Of a stretch of 64,000 bases of DNA, positions 18,031-26,816 are shown piece by piece; positions within the stretch are counted from its first letter, which is position 1; each line of letters begins with the position of its first letter. This DNA comes from Rhodovarius lipocyclicus (GTDB lineage Bacteria; Pseudomonadota; Alphaproteobacteria; Acetobacterales; Acetobacteraceae), in contig NZ_JAAABL010000003.1 in the NCBI RefSeq assembly GCF_009900765.1, positions 1-64,000 on the forward strand, written 5' to 3'. The position numbers were made by a program, and so were the translations under genes. The notes under the pieces were generated by a model. It did no database searches. It was not told the origin of the DNA and worked only from the letters and a program-made list of their open reading frames with translations.

Positions 18031-19091
18031 AGGTAGCGCTCGTTGTCCAGCGTGTTCTCGCGCCCGATCTTGTCCCCGAACTGGGAGACGAAGGTGTCGG
18101 CCGCCTGATAGCCGTAGTCGCGCAGCGTGCTGAGGAAGGACCAGTCGCCGTTGAACTTCGTGCTGAGCTTGAAGGCGCGCATGCGCTCCTCATCCTCGAT
18201 GCTGTGCAGGAAGATGCGGCGATAGCGCGGCTGTTCCAGCCGCCCCGATTCCAGCAGCCGCTGCACGAAGTCGATGGCGCGGATCTCGCTCATCAGGCTG
18301 GCGTTGAAGCTGATCTCGTTCAGCCGGTTCATGATGTCGCTGACCGAGGTCGGCAGCTCCGGCCGGTACAGCGGGTTCAGCTGCACCAGGATGATGTCGG
18401 CCGCCATGCGCTCATGATACAGCGGCCACAGGGCGGGGTTGCCCAGATAGCCGCCATCCCAATACGCCTCGCCGTCGATTTCCACCGCCTTGAAGATGTT
18501 GGGCAGGCAGGCGGAGGCGAGCAGCGCGTCCACCGTCAGTTCCTCCCGCCGGAACACCTTGGGCTTGCCGGTGCGCACGTTGGTGGCGCTGATGAACAGC
18601 CGGATCGCGTTGCTGTCGTTGCGCAGGCGTTCCAGGTCCAGCACCGATTCCAGCGCGCGCCGCAGCGGGTTGAACTCGATGGGGAAGGGATTGAACTGAT
18701 AGGGCGAGGCCACGCGCGTCAGCGTATCGAAGGCGTTCCAGGCGAAGCTGTAGGTCATGTCCCAGCCCCAGATCGCGCGCTCGATCGGGTTGGTCTGCAA
18801 GGGAGACACGGCGAAGCGCGTGCCCAAGTCCCGCCAGAAGCGGTCCATCAGGTTGCGCGCGCCCATGCGCCCGCCCTCACACATGCCCTGGGCGAACAGC
18901 GCCGCGTTGATGGCCCCGGCGGAGGTGCCGGACATGCCATCGAAATCCAGCCACTCTTCCTCCAGCAGCCGGTCCAGCGCGCCCCAGGTGAAGGCGCCAT
19001 GGGTGCCGCCACCTTGCAGGGCCAGGTTGATGCGCCGGGTTTCCCGCGCCAGAATCGCGGGGGCGGGCGGCTGCCGCGGCAGGACATCCAT
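18027..19091 (-). CDS. Patatin-like phospholipase/esterase with DUF3734-type C-terminus
   Basis: A 354-residue serine hydrolase using a Ser-Asp dyad. The oxyanion loop is GGGTHG (27-32), the nucleophile elbow GTSAG (Ser57), and the catalytic Asp212 lies in WDGGYLG. The C-terminal 110 residues (IMNRLNEISFNASLM through FVSQFGDKIGRENTLDNERYL) match the DUF3734 extension seen in a bacterial patatin subgroup. There is no signal peptide, so it is cytosolic. The ATG shares its A with the stop of the 3-hydroxybutyrate dehydrogenase gene (TGATG). That coupling suggests a role in lipid or polyhydroxyalkanoate turnover; this is inference. Confidence 0.88.
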   Translation of the reverse strand: MDVLPRQPPAPAILARETRRINLALQGGGTHGAFTWGALDRLLEEEWLDFDGMSGTSAGAINAALFAQGMCEGGRMGARNLMDRFWRDLGTRFAVSPLQTNPIERAIWGWDMTYSFAWNAFDTLTRVASPYQFNPFPIEFNPLRRALESVLDLERLRNDSNAIRLFISATNVRTGKPKVFRREELTVDALLASACLPNIFKAVEIDGEAYWDGGYLGNPALWPLYHERMAADIILVQLNPLYRPELPTSVSDIMNRLNEISFNASLMSEIRAIDFVQRLLESGRLEQPRYRRIFLHSIEDEERMRAFKLSTKFNGDWSFLSTLRDYGYQAADTFVSQFGDKIGRENTLDNERYL

Positions 19092-19888
19092 CAGTTGGCG
19101 ACCCACCCGCCATCGATGGAGAGCGCGGAACCGTTCACGCTGCCGGCCTGCGGGCGGCACAGATAGAGCGCCATCTCGGCCACGTCCTCGACCTCGACCC
19201 AGCGCTTGTTGGGCTGGTGGACCAGCAGCTTTTCCTTCAGCGCCTGTTCCTCGCTGATGCCGAACTTCTCGGCCAGCGGCTTCACCTGGGCTTCGGCCAG
19301 CGGGGTGCGGACGAAGCCGGGGCAGATGGCGTTGCAGGTGACCGGGCTTTCCGCGATCTCGATCGCGACGGTCTTGGTCAGCCCCACCACGCCGTGCTTG
19401 GCGGTGACATAGGCGGATTTGAAGGGGCTGGCGACCAGGCCGTGGGCGGAGGCCACGTTGATGATGCGCCCGCGCTTGCGCGCCAGCATGGCCGGCAGCG
19501 CCGCCTTAATGGCGTGGAAGTTGCTGGACATGTTGATCGCGATGATCGCGTCCCACTTCTCGTCCGGGAAATCCTGCACGGGCGAGACGAACTGGATGCC
19601 CGCGTTGTTCACCAGGATGTCCAGCGTGCCCAGCGCCTTCTCAGCATCGGCGATCATCTCGCGGATGGAGGCGGGCTTGGACATGTCGGCGGCGGAGTAG
19701 GGGGCCTCGGCCACGCCCATGAGGGCGCCGATCTCGGCGCGGGCGGCGGCGATTTCCTCGGGCTTGCCGAAGCCGTTCAGCATCACGCGGGCGCCGGCGG
19801 TGGCCAGGGCCTTGGCGATCCCCAGCCCGATTCCCGAGGTGGAACCCGTGACAAGGGCACCCTGGCCCGAAAGGAAGCGATCAGACAT
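19091..19888 (-). CDS. bdhA: D-3-hydroxybutyrate dehydrogenase
   Basis: A 265-residue SDR oxidising 3-hydroxybutyrate to acetoacetate with NAD, the exit step from polyhydroxybutyrate. Diagnostic stretches are VTGSTSGIGLGIAKAL, NNAGIQFVSPVQDFP, the catalytic VASAHG and YVTAKHG, CPGFVRTPL, and QPNKRWVEVEDVAEMA. The start MSDRFLSGQG is chosen because the Rossmann strand follows immediately; upstream in-frame codons are non-conserved. It is translationally coupled to the patatin gene downstream. Confidence 0.93.
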   Translation of the reverse strand: MSDRFLSGQGALVTGSTSGIGLGIAKALATAGARVMLNGFGKPEEIAAARAEIGALMGVAEAPYSAADMSKPASIREMIADAEKALGTLDILVNNAGIQFVSPVQDFPDEKWDAIIAINMSSNFHAIKAALPAMLARKRGRIINVASAHGLVASPFKSAYVTAKHGVVGLTKTVAIEIAESPVTCNAICPGFVRTPLAEAQVKPLAEKFGISEEQALKEKLLVHQPNKRWVEVEDVAEMALYLCRPQAGSVNGSALSIDGGWVAN

Positions 19889-19999
19889 AAGCGCTTTCAG
19901 CCCCTGAAATTGGTGTGATTTGAGCGATTGGCATACGCTCAACGCTGCATCGCGGCAACAGGATGCCATATGGAGTGGCGGTTCGCGGAATTCACCCGG

Positions 20000-20029
20000 T
20001 TGACGCGCACCCCCGGCACTTCCTATACG
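20000..20029 (+). promoter_or_regulatory. Sigma-70-like promoter of the rpmH-rnpA operon
   Basis: TTGACG (20000-20005), 18-base spacer, TATACG (20024-20029), a near-consensus pair about 70 bases before the rpmH start. Strong promoters are expected for ribosomal protein genes. Confidence 0.7.
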
Positions 20030-20100
20030 CCCTCATCCCCCGGGGCGCCCAAAGCGCATCCGGCGATATTGTTTGTTCTCGCCGTTCAGGAGTTTCCGCT

Positions 20101-20235
20101 GTGAAGCGCACGTACCAACCCTCCAAGCTCGTCCGCAAGCGCCGTCATGGCTTCCGCGCCCGCATGGCGACCGTGGGTGGCCGCAAGGTTGTGGCCACGC
20201 GCCGCGCCAAGGGCCGTAGCAAGCTCTCCGCCTAA
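20101..20235 (+). CDS. rpmH: 50S ribosomal protein L34
   Basis: A 44-residue, very basic ribosomal protein matching L34 along its length: [20 protein letters not shown], then [21 protein letters not shown]. The start is GTG, with AGGAG about seven bases upstream (TTCAGGAGTTTCCGCT). rnpA begins five bases after the stop, the universal rpmH-rnpA arrangement. Confidence 0.97.
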   Translation: MKRTYQPSKLVRKRRHGFRARMATVGGRKVVATRRAKGRSKLSA

Positions 20236-20240
20236 AGCCG

Positions 20241-20609
20241 ATGGCCGGCCTGGCCCGGCTGACGCGCCTGAAGCGACGCGCCGAATTCCTGCGGGTGGCC
20301 GGTAAGGGCCGCAAGCTGGGGCGGGGCGCGTTGCTGGTGCAGGTGCTGGAAGGCGGCGGTGACGAGGCCACGGGCAATGCCCGCCTCGGCTTCACCGCCA
20401 CCAAGAAGCTGGGCAATGCCGTGGTGCGCAACCGCGCCAAGCGCCGCATGCGTGAGGCCGCCCGGCTGGAGCTGAGCGCCAACCCCGCCCCTGGCCACGA
20501 TATCGTGCTGGTGGCGCGGGAACCGATCCGTGAGGCGGGCTTCGCCGCCATCCGCGCCGATCTGGTCCTGGCCCTGAACAAGCTGGGCGTGAAGCGGAAC
20601 CAGTCATGA
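20241..20609 (+). CDS. rnpA: Ribonuclease P protein component
   Basis: A 122-residue basic protein that assists the RNase P RNA in 5' tRNA processing. The RNR signature NAVVRNRAKRRMREAARL is intact, preceded by RLGFTATKKLG and the N-terminal LTRLKRRAEFLRV. The last four bases overlap the yidD ATG, continuing the classical rpmH-rnpA-yidD-yidC cluster. Confidence 0.96.
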   Translation: MAGLARLTRLKRRAEFLRVAGKGRKLGRGALLVQVLEGGGDEATGNARLGFTATKKLGNAVVRNRAKRRMREAARLELSANPAPGHDIVLVAREPIREAGFAAIRADLVLALNKLGVKRNQS

Positions 20610-20866
20610 GCCTGGCCCGCCTGAACCCCGGGTTCCGCAACCCGGGGGTGCTGGCGCTGAAAGGCGCCGTGCGCACCTACCAGTACACGCTGCGGCCCTT
20701 TATCGGCGCCCATTGCCGGCATTGGCCCAGCTGCTCCGAATACGCGCTAGAGGCGTTGGACACGCACGGCGCGCTCAAGGGCTCGGCCCTGACCGCCTGG
20801 CGCATCCTGCGCTGCAACCCCTGGAATCGCGGCGGCTACGACCCTGTACCGCCAGCCCGGACCTGA
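20606..20866 (+). CDS. yidD: Membrane protein insertion efficiency factor YidD
   Basis: An 86-residue membrane-associated protein. Family motifs include YQYTLRPFIGAHCRHWPSCS, YALEALDTHGALKG and the closing RCNPWNRGGYDPV. It helps YidC-dependent insertion of inner-membrane proteins. It sits between rnpA and yidC, overlapping rnpA by four bases. Confidence 0.95.
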   Translation: MSLARLNPGFRNPGVLALKGAVRTYQYTLRPFIGAHCRHWPSCSEYALEALDTHGALKGSALTAWRILRCNPWNRGGYDPVPPART

Positions 20867-20874
20867 ACGCCCCC

Positions 20875-22608
20875 ATGGACCAGAAGCGCCTGCTGGCGGC
20901 CATCGCCATCTCTGTCGGCATCATGCTGATGTTCGAGGTGTGGAACCGCAGCCACACGCCGGCCCCCGCGCCGCAGCCCACCACGGCCAGCGCCCCGGCG
21001 AGCCCGGCCGCCACGCCAGCCCCCACGGCCGCCGCCACCCCGGGTGACACGGTGGCCAGCGCCACCCCGGCGCGCGCGCAGGCCGAGCGCGTCACGATCG
21101 AGAACCCGCGCCTGTCCGGCAGCGTCTCGGCCCGTGGCCTGGTGCTGGATACGCTGATCCTGACCACCTACCGCGAGACGGTGGACCGCAACTCCCTGCC
21201 GGTGCAGCTGCTGGCGCCGCGTGGCCGCCCGGAGGGCTATTTCGCCCAGTGGGGCTGGACCGCCGCCGACGGCCGCACCCGCGTGCCCGATTCCGAGACC
21301 GACTGGACCGTCAGCGGCGGCCCGCTGGCCCCCGGCCGCGACGTGACCTTCACCTGGGAGAACGGCCAGGGCCAGACCTTCCAGGCCGTGATGGCGCTGG
21401 ACGCGAACTATATGGTCACCGTGCGCCAGTCCGTGCGCAACGCGGCCGCGGAGCCCGTTTCCGTGCTGCCCTGGGCCCGCATCCGGCGTGAGCGCACGCC
21501 CCATGTCGCGGGCTATTACGTGCTGCATGAGGGCTATGTGGGCGTGCTGAACGGCCGCCTGACCGAGATCACCTACGCCAACGGCAAGAAGGCCGGCGAG
21601 GGCACCGCCGGGCTGGCCAGCCAGATCGAGAGCAGCGACGGCTGGGCCGGCTTCACCGACAAGTACTGGCTGACGGCGCTGATGCCGGCCGAGAACGGCA
21701 CCCGCCTGACCCATGCGCTGCGCCACATCACCGATGCGGGCGTGGACCGCTGGCAGGCCGACATGGCCCCGCCCGCGGCCCAGCAGATCGCCCCGGGTGC
21801 CACGGCCGAACTGGCCACGCGCCTGTTCGCGGGCGCCAAGGAAGTGGCGCTGCTCGACAGCTATCAGTCCAGCCTGAACATCCGCGATTTCGACAAGGCG
21901 GTGGATTTCGGCTGGTTCTACTTCATCACCAAGCCGTTCTTCTACGCGATCGACTGGATCTTCAAGGCGACCGGCAATTTCGGCATCGCCATCCTGATCT
22001 TCACCTTCGCCCTGAAGCTGGCCTTCTTCCCGCTCGCCAATCGCGCCTATCACTCGATGGCGAAGATGAAGGCGCTCGGCCCGAAGATGCAGGAGATGAA
22101 GGAGCGCTATAAGGACGACCCCGCGCAGCTCCAGAAGGAGATGATGGGCCTGTACAAGTCGGAGAAGGTGAATCCCGCCTCCGGCTGCCTGCCCATCCTG
22201 CTGCAGATCCCGGTCTTCTTCTCCCTGTACAAGGTGCTGTTCGTCACCATCGAGATGCGTCACGCCCCCTTCTATGGCTGGATCCATGACCTCTCGGCGC
22301 CGGACCCCACCAACCTGTTCACCGCCTTCGGCTATATCCCCTGGGATGTGCCCAGCTTCGCGCATATGCCCGCCTGGGCGCTGATCATGGGCGTGACCAT
22401 GTGGATCCAGCAGAAGCTGAACCCGCAGCCGCCCGACCCGGTGCAGGCCAAGATCTTCGCCTGGATGCCGGTGATCTTCACCTTCATGCTGGCCAGCTTC
22501 CCGGCGGGGCTGATCATCTACTGGGCCTGGAACAACCTGCTTTCGGTCGCGCAGCAGTGGTGGATCATGCGCGGCGACCGGCTGAAGAAGCGTTCGGCGG
22601 CGGCGTGA
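20875..22608 (+). CDS. yidC: Membrane protein insertase YidC
   Basis: A 577-residue inner-membrane insertase of the Gram-negative type. An N-terminal helix (LLAAIAISVGIMLMFEVW) is followed by a Pro/Ala-rich linker, the large periplasmic beta-sandwich (about 70-340), and five C-terminal helices starting with FFYAIDWIFKATGNFGIAIL, including MKALGPKMQEMKERYK and NPASGCLPILLQIPVFF. The stop overlaps the yihA GTG (GTGA). The frame is open upstream, but the ATG at 20875 is right for the first membrane helix. Confidence 0.96.
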   Translation: MDQKRLLAAIAISVGIMLMFEVWNRSHTPAPAPQPTTASAPASPAATPAPTAAATPGDTVASATPARAQAERVTIENPRLSGSVSARGLVLDTLILTTYRETVDRNSLPVQLLAPRGRPEGYFAQWGWTAADGRTRVPDSETDWTVSGGPLAPGRDVTFTWENGQGQTFQAVMALDANYMVTVRQSVRNAAAEPVSVLPWARIRRERTPHVAGYYVLHEGYVGVLNGRLTEITYANGKKAGEGTAGLASQIESSDGWAGFTDKYWLTALMPAENGTRLTHALRHITDAGVDRWQADMAPPAAQQIAPGATAELATRLFAGAKEVALLDSYQSSLNIRDFDKAVDFGWFYFITKPFFYAIDWIFKATGNFGIAILIFTFALKLAFFPLANRAYHSMAKMKALGPKMQEMKERYKDDPAQLQKEMMGLYKSEKVNPASGCLPILLQIPVFFSLYKVLFVTIEMRHAPFYGWIHDLSAPDPTNLFTAFGYIPWDVPSFAHMPAWALIMGVTMWIQQKLNPQPPDPVQAKIFAWMPVIFTFMLASFPAGLIIYWAWNNLLSVAQQWWIMRGDRLKKRSAAA

Positions 22609-23297
22609 GCGGAAGCATCCCTCCCACCACCCGGATGCCCCTCGGCCTGCTCGATGCGCGGGACGAGGCCGAGCGGGCACTGCTGATCGAAGCCGGGCGG
22701 GTGCTGTTCGCCCAGCGCTGCGAGTTCTACTACGCCTCGCAGCGCATCGATCAGCTGCCGCCGGTGACGCTGCCGGAGGTTGCCTTCTGCGGGCGGTCCA
22801 ATGTGGGCAAATCCTCATTGATGAACGCGCTGACGGGGCAGAACGCGCTCGCGCGCGTTTCCCACACGCCGGGGCGCACGCGGCAGCTCAACTTCTTCAA
22901 CCTGGGCGACACGATCGGCCTGGTGGACATGCCGGGCTATGGCTACGCCCAGGCGCCGAAATCGGTGAAGCAGGACTGGCAGGGGTTGATGTTCGACTAC
23001 CTGCGCGGCCGGCCCAGCCTGCGCCGGGTGCTGCTGCTGCTGGATGCGCGGATCGAGACCAAGGCCTCCGACCACATGGCCATGCAGCTGTTGAACACGG
23101 CCGCGGTGTCCTTCCAGATCGTGCTGACCAAGGCCGATGACGCCAAACCCTTCTGGCTGAAGCAGCGCCAGGAGGAAGCGCAGAAGCTGGTGCGCAAATA
23201 CACCGCCGCCCACCCGCTGGTGCTCACCACCAGCAGCGAGAAGGGCACGGGTATCGACGAAGTGCGGGCCGAGATCTTCTCCCTCACCCTCGGCTGA
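22605..23297 (+). CDS. yihA: Ribosome biogenesis GTP-binding protein YihA/YsxC (EngB)
   Basis: A 230-residue GTPase needed for large-subunit assembly. G1 is GRSNVGKSS, G3 is DMPGYG, G4 is TKAD, and the switch region contains SHTPGRTRQLNFF. The start is GTG overlapping the yidC stop by four bases, giving a short N-terminal extension before FAQRCEFYYASQ. Upstream in-frame codons belong to the opposite register of yidC. argB follows. Confidence 0.93.
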   Translation: MSGSIPPTTRMPLGLLDARDEAERALLIEAGRVLFAQRCEFYYASQRIDQLPPVTLPEVAFCGRSNVGKSSLMNALTGQNALARVSHTPGRTRQLNFFNLGDTIGLVDMPGYGYAQAPKSVKQDWQGLMFDYLRGRPSLRRVLLLLDARIETKASDHMAMQLLNTAAVSFQIVLTKADDAKPFWLKQRQEEAQKLVRKYTAAHPLVLTTSSEKGTGIDEVRAEIFSLTLG

Positions 23298-23383
23298 ATT
23301 TGTAGCCCGGCCGCTGCTTGACCCCCGCGCGCCGGGCGGCCAAACCCATGGGCCAAGTATCTGAACGCATCGGAAAGCCAGCC

Positions 23384-24268
23384 ATGCTCGAGCCCACCCC
23401 GGACCAGATGGACATCATCGCCGGAGCCCTGCCGTATCTGAAGCGCTATGACGACCAGATCGTGGTGGTGAAGTACGGCGGCCACGCGATGGGCCAGGAG
23501 GAGACGGCCCTGTCCTTCGGCCGCGACATCGCGCTGCTGGAACAGGTGGGCATCAACCCCGTGGTGGTCCATGGCGGCGGCCCGCAGATCAACTCCATGC
23601 TGAAGCGACTGAACGTGCAGTCCACCTTCGTGCAGGGCCTGCGCGTGACCGATGAGGCGATGGTCGAGGTGGTGGAGATGGTGCTGGCCGGCACCGTCAA
23701 CAAGCAGGTCGCCAATGCCATCACCCGCGCCGGCGCCCTGGCGGTCGGCATCAGCGGCAAGGACGGCAACCTGATCCGCGCCCGCCGCGTGACCCGCACG
23801 GTGAAGGACCCGGACAGCAACATCGAGCGCGTGTTGGACCTCGGTTTGGTGGGTGAGCCGGAGCAGGTGGACACCAAGGTGCTGCGCCTGCTGATCGACG
23901 CGGACATCGTGCCCGTGGTGGCCCCGGTGGGTGCCGGCCCCGATGGCCAGACCTACAACATCAACGCCGATACCGTGGCCGGTGCGGTGGCCGGGGCGCT
24001 CAGCGCCGAGCGCCTGCTGCTGCTGACCGACGTGCCCGGCGTGCTGGACGAGAACAAGACCCTGATCCCGGAGATGACGGTGGCCGAAGTGCGCGCCGGC
24101 ATCGCCAGCGGCATGATCTCGGGCGGCATGATCCCCAAGGTGGAAACCTGCATCTACGCGATCGAGCGTGGGGTGAAGGGCGCCGTGATCCTGGACGGGC
24201 GCGTGCAGCACGCCGTGCTGCGCGAGCTGTTCACGGATGGCGGCGCGGGCACGCTGATCCGCGCCTGA
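23384..24268 (+). CDS. argB: Acetylglutamate kinase
   Basis: Second enzyme of arginine synthesis, phosphorylating N-acetylglutamate. KYGGHAMG (phosphate loop), [11 protein letters not shown], the substrate segment [27 protein letters not shown] and [11 protein letters not shown] mark the amino-acid kinase fold. I chose ATG 23384 (294 residues) because GGAAAG precedes it; ATG 23348 would add 12 residues. yihA-argB linkage occurs in other alphaproteobacteria. It ends 7 bases before the convergent dehydrogenase gene. Confidence 0.93.
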   Translation: MLEPTPDQMDIIAGALPYLKRYDDQIVVVKYGGHAMGQEETALSFGRDIALLEQVGINPVVVHGGGPQINSMLKRLNVQSTFVQGLRVTDEAMVEVVEMVLAGTVNKQVANAITRAGALAVGISGKDGNLIRARRVTRTVKDPDSNIERVLDLGLVGEPEQVDTKVLRLLIDADIVPVVAPVGAGPDGQTYNINADTVAGAVAGALSAERLLLLTDVPGVLDENKTLIPEMTVAEVRAGIASGMISGGMIPKVETCIYAIERGVKGAVILDGRVQHAVLRELFTDGGAGTLIRA

Positions 24269-24275
24269 GGCGGCC

Positions 24276-25439
24276 TCACGCCGGGGTCAGCACATAGGCT
24301 GCCCCGGCGCGCTGGGCGATGCCCTTGATCAGTTCGTCCAGCGCGGGCGGGATGGGGATGCCCTTCGCCAAGCGCTGCGCCTTGGCCTCGTCCTCGGGCT
24401 CCCCCGCGACCTTCACCGGCACTTCGGCCTTGGCCCGGGCCGCGCCGTGCAATTCGTCGATCACCGCGTCCAGGTCATCCTCGAACTCGCCCTCGGGGCG
24501 GAACACGTCCGGGCGCAGGGCCAGGAAGAAGTGGCCGATATTGTTGGGGTCGCCATCGCGCTGCACGCGGTTGCGGATGGGCGAGAAGCTGGCCCCCACC
24601 AGGCAGCCGCCCAGGATATGGGCCAGCATCGCAAGCCCGTAGCCTTTGTGGCTGCCCATCGCCCCGGTGCCGCCCAGCGGCGTGATGCCGCCTTCCTTGC
24701 GGCGGAAGGTGTATTCGAACCCCTCATGCGGGTCGGTCACGGCGTTGCCCGCGCCGTCCACCACCCAGCCCTCGGGCACCGGCTTGTCGTTGAGGTGATA
24801 GACCTTGACCTTGTTGCCCGCGACGGTCGTGGTCGCCATGTCCAGCACGAAGTCGTTGTGGCGGCGGGACGGCGCCGAAAAGGCGATCGGGTTGGTGCCC
24901 AGCACCGGCTCCGACGCGCCGGTCGGCACCATGATGACGCCGCGCGTGGAAGACGTGACCAGCCCGATCATCCCCTTGGCCGAGGCGATGCGGGCATAGG
25001 CGCCGGCGGCGCCGAAATGGTGGCTGTTCACCACGCCGACCACGCCCACGCCATGCGTGCCGCCCAGCTCCACCGCCAGCTCCATCGCCTGGACCGAGAC
25101 CGGGTGCCCCAGCCCATCCTCGCCCGAGAGGAAGGCCGTGGCGCCCAGCCGCCGCAGCTCCTTCGGGCGGTTGGCGATGCGCAGCTGGCCCTTCTGCATC
25201 ATCTCCTCATAGTTCATCAGCATGCTGATGCCGTGGCTGTCGACCGCCATCAGGTCGGTCTCGGTCATCACGTCGGCGGTGGTTCGGGCCAGGTCCTCCG
25301 GCATGCCCCAGGCGGTGAGCACCGCGAGGCATTGGGCGCGGACGGAAGCGGCGGTGGCATGCAGCATGTGTGGTTTTGATCCGGTATCGCGCAGCCGGGT
25401 CGTGGCGCTGCTGGCAGCGTTGTCCGGCTCGATGCGCAT
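24276..25439 (-). CDS. Ldh_2 (malate/L-lactate/sulfolactate-type) family NAD(P) oxidoreductase
   Basis: A 387-residue enzyme of the YlbC/MDH2 fold, not related to classical LDH. Recognisable are the catalytic VDSHGISMLMNY near the N-terminus, VNSHHFGAAGAYA, GTNPIAFSAPS, LDMATTTVAGNKV, and the C-terminal GGTGAMGSHKGYGLAML. Members reduce or oxidise 2-hydroxy acids, ureidoglycolate, delta-1-piperideine-2-carboxylate or sulfolactate; the exact substrate is open. GAGAGGAA precedes the chosen ATG. It is divergent from the DadA-like oxidase, with a 114-base shared promoter region. Confidence 0.87.
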   Translation of the reverse strand: MRIEPDNAASSATTRLRDTGSKPHMLHATAASVRAQCLAVLTAWGMPEDLARTTADVMTETDLMAVDSHGISMLMNYEEMMQKGQLRIANRPKELRRLGATAFLSGEDGLGHPVSVQAMELAVELGGTHGVGVVGVVNSHHFGAAGAYARIASAKGMIGLVTSSTRGVIMVPTGASEPVLGTNPIAFSAPSRRHNDFVLDMATTTVAGNKVKVYHLNDKPVPEGWVVDGAGNAVTDPHEGFEYTFRRKEGGITPLGGTGAMGSHKGYGLAMLAHILGGCLVGASFSPIRNRVQRDGDPNNIGHFFLALRPDVFRPEGEFEDDLDAVIDELHGAARAKAEVPVKVAGEPEDEAKAQRLAKGIPIPPALDELIKGIAQRAGAAYVLTPA

Positions 25440-25553
25440 GGTGTTTCCTCTCCACGCAGCTTCAGGCTTGTCCGGACAGGCGTCAACCATGCATGCAACG
25501 CATGACGTGGCCCGCAAACCTGCCGGTTGCGACATGTGATGTCAGGATGAACG

Positions 25554-26816
25554 ATGCAGGCAATGGAAACGGAAACGTCCCGGATCATCGTGGTGGGCGC
25601 CGGCGTGGTGGGGCTGGCGGTCGCCTGGCACCTGGCCCGCGCGGGCGCGGCCGTGACCGTGCTGGACCCGGAGGAACCGGGCTCCGGCGCGTCCTCGGGC
25701 AATGCGGGGGCGATTTCCTCCAGCTCCGTGGCGCCGCTGGCCATGCCGGGGGTGCTGAAGCAGGTGCCGGGCATGCTGTTGCGCCCCGATGGCGCGCTGC
25801 GCATCCCGCCCAGTTATTTCCCGCGCCTGATCCCCTGGCTGTCGCGCTTTCTGGCCAGCGCCCGCCCCGCGCGCGTGGCCGAGATCGCCGATGCCCTGGC
25901 CCTGCTGCAAGCGGGCGCTGTGGAGCAGCACCGCGCCATGCTGGCCGAGGAGGGCGCGCTGGACCTGCTGCGGGAGACCGGCCAGCTGCACCTGTATTTC
26001 GACGACGCCCACCTGGCCAAGGATGCCGGGGGCTGGGCGTTGCGGCAGAAGCACGGCCAGAGGCTGGAATACCTGCGCGGCGCCGAGCTGCACGCATTCC
26101 AGCCCGGCCTGTCGCCCCGCTATCAGCTGGGGGTGCTGATGCGCGACCTCGGCGCCAGCACCAACCCCCGCCGCCATGCGGAGGTGTTCGCGCGCGGGGT
26201 GGAGCGCATGGACGGCCGCATCCTGAAGGGCGCCGTGCGCGCGCTGATCACCGAAAACGGCCATGTCACGGGCGTTGCCACCGATGCCGGGCCGCTGCCG
26301 GCCGATCGCGTGGTGCTGGCGGCCGGGGCCTGGTCCGCGCAACTGCTGCGCCCGCTCGGCTACCGCATCCCGCTGGAAAGCCAGCGCGGCTATCATGTGG
26401 TGCTGCCGAAATCGGGGCTCGATCTGCCGCGCATCGTGGTGGCGGCGGACCGCAAGGCCTTCATCTCGCCCATGGAGATGGGCGTGCGCGTGGCCGGCAC
26501 CGTGGAGTTCGGCGGGCTGGACCGCGCGCCCGACCCGCGCCGCGCCGCCTATCTGCTGGAGGACATCCGGCGCGTCTTCCCCGCCGCCAGCACCGAGGGC
26601 GCGGAGGGCTTCTGGATGGGACATCGCCCCTGCCTGCCGGACAGCCTGCCGGTGATCGGCCCGGTGGCGCGCTGGCCGGGGCTGTGGTGCGCTTTCGGCC
26701 ATGGGCATCTGGGGCTGACGGGCTCAGCACCCACCGGCGCGCTGCTGGCCCGCGCCATGCTGGGCCCGGCCCCCAACACCCCGCTTTCCGCCTTCGCCCC
26801 GGAGCGCTTCACATGA
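25554..26816 (+). CDS. FAD-dependent oxidoreductase, D-amino-acid dehydrogenase (DadA)-like
   Basis: A 420-residue DAO-superfamily flavoenzyme: dinucleotide-binding VVGAGVVGLAVAWHLARAG, then GSGASSGNAGAISSSS, VVLAAGAWSAQLLRPLGY and the closing PVIGPVARWPGLWCAFGHGHLGLT. It most resembles D-amino acid dehydrogenases that pass electrons to the respiratory chain, but sarcosine- or hydroxyproline-type substrates are possible. It overlaps the MATE exporter gene by four bases. Paired divergently with an Ldh_2 enzyme, it may belong to imino-acid or D-amino-acid catabolism, for instance oxidase plus imine reductase; this is inference. Confidence 0.87.
   Translation: MQAMETETSRIIVVGAGVVGLAVAWHLARAGAAVTVLDPEEPGSGASSGNAGAISSSSVAPLAMPGVLKQVPGMLLRPDGALRIPPSYFPRLIPWLSRFLASARPARVAEIADALALLQAGAVEQHRAMLAEEGALDLLRETGQLHLYFDDAHLAKDAGGWALRQKHGQRLEYLRGAELHAFQPGLSPRYQLGVLMRDLGASTNPRRHAEVFARGVERMDGRILKGAVRALITENGHVTGVATDAGPLPADRVVLAAGAWSAQLLRPLGYRIPLESQRGYHVVLPKSGLDLPRIVVAADRKAFISPMEMGVRVAGTVEFGGLDRAPDPRRAAYLLEDIRRVFPAASTEGAEGFWMGHRPCLPDSLPVIGPVARWPGLWCAFGHGHLGLTGSAPTGALLARAMLGPAPNTPLSAFAPERFT

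Noticed and set aside
24262-24280. TGAGGCGGCCTCA palindrome between argB and the Ldh_2 gene as a bidirectional terminator
   Set aside because: The stem would have a one-base loop and no T tract on either side, so a hairpin terminator is unlikely.
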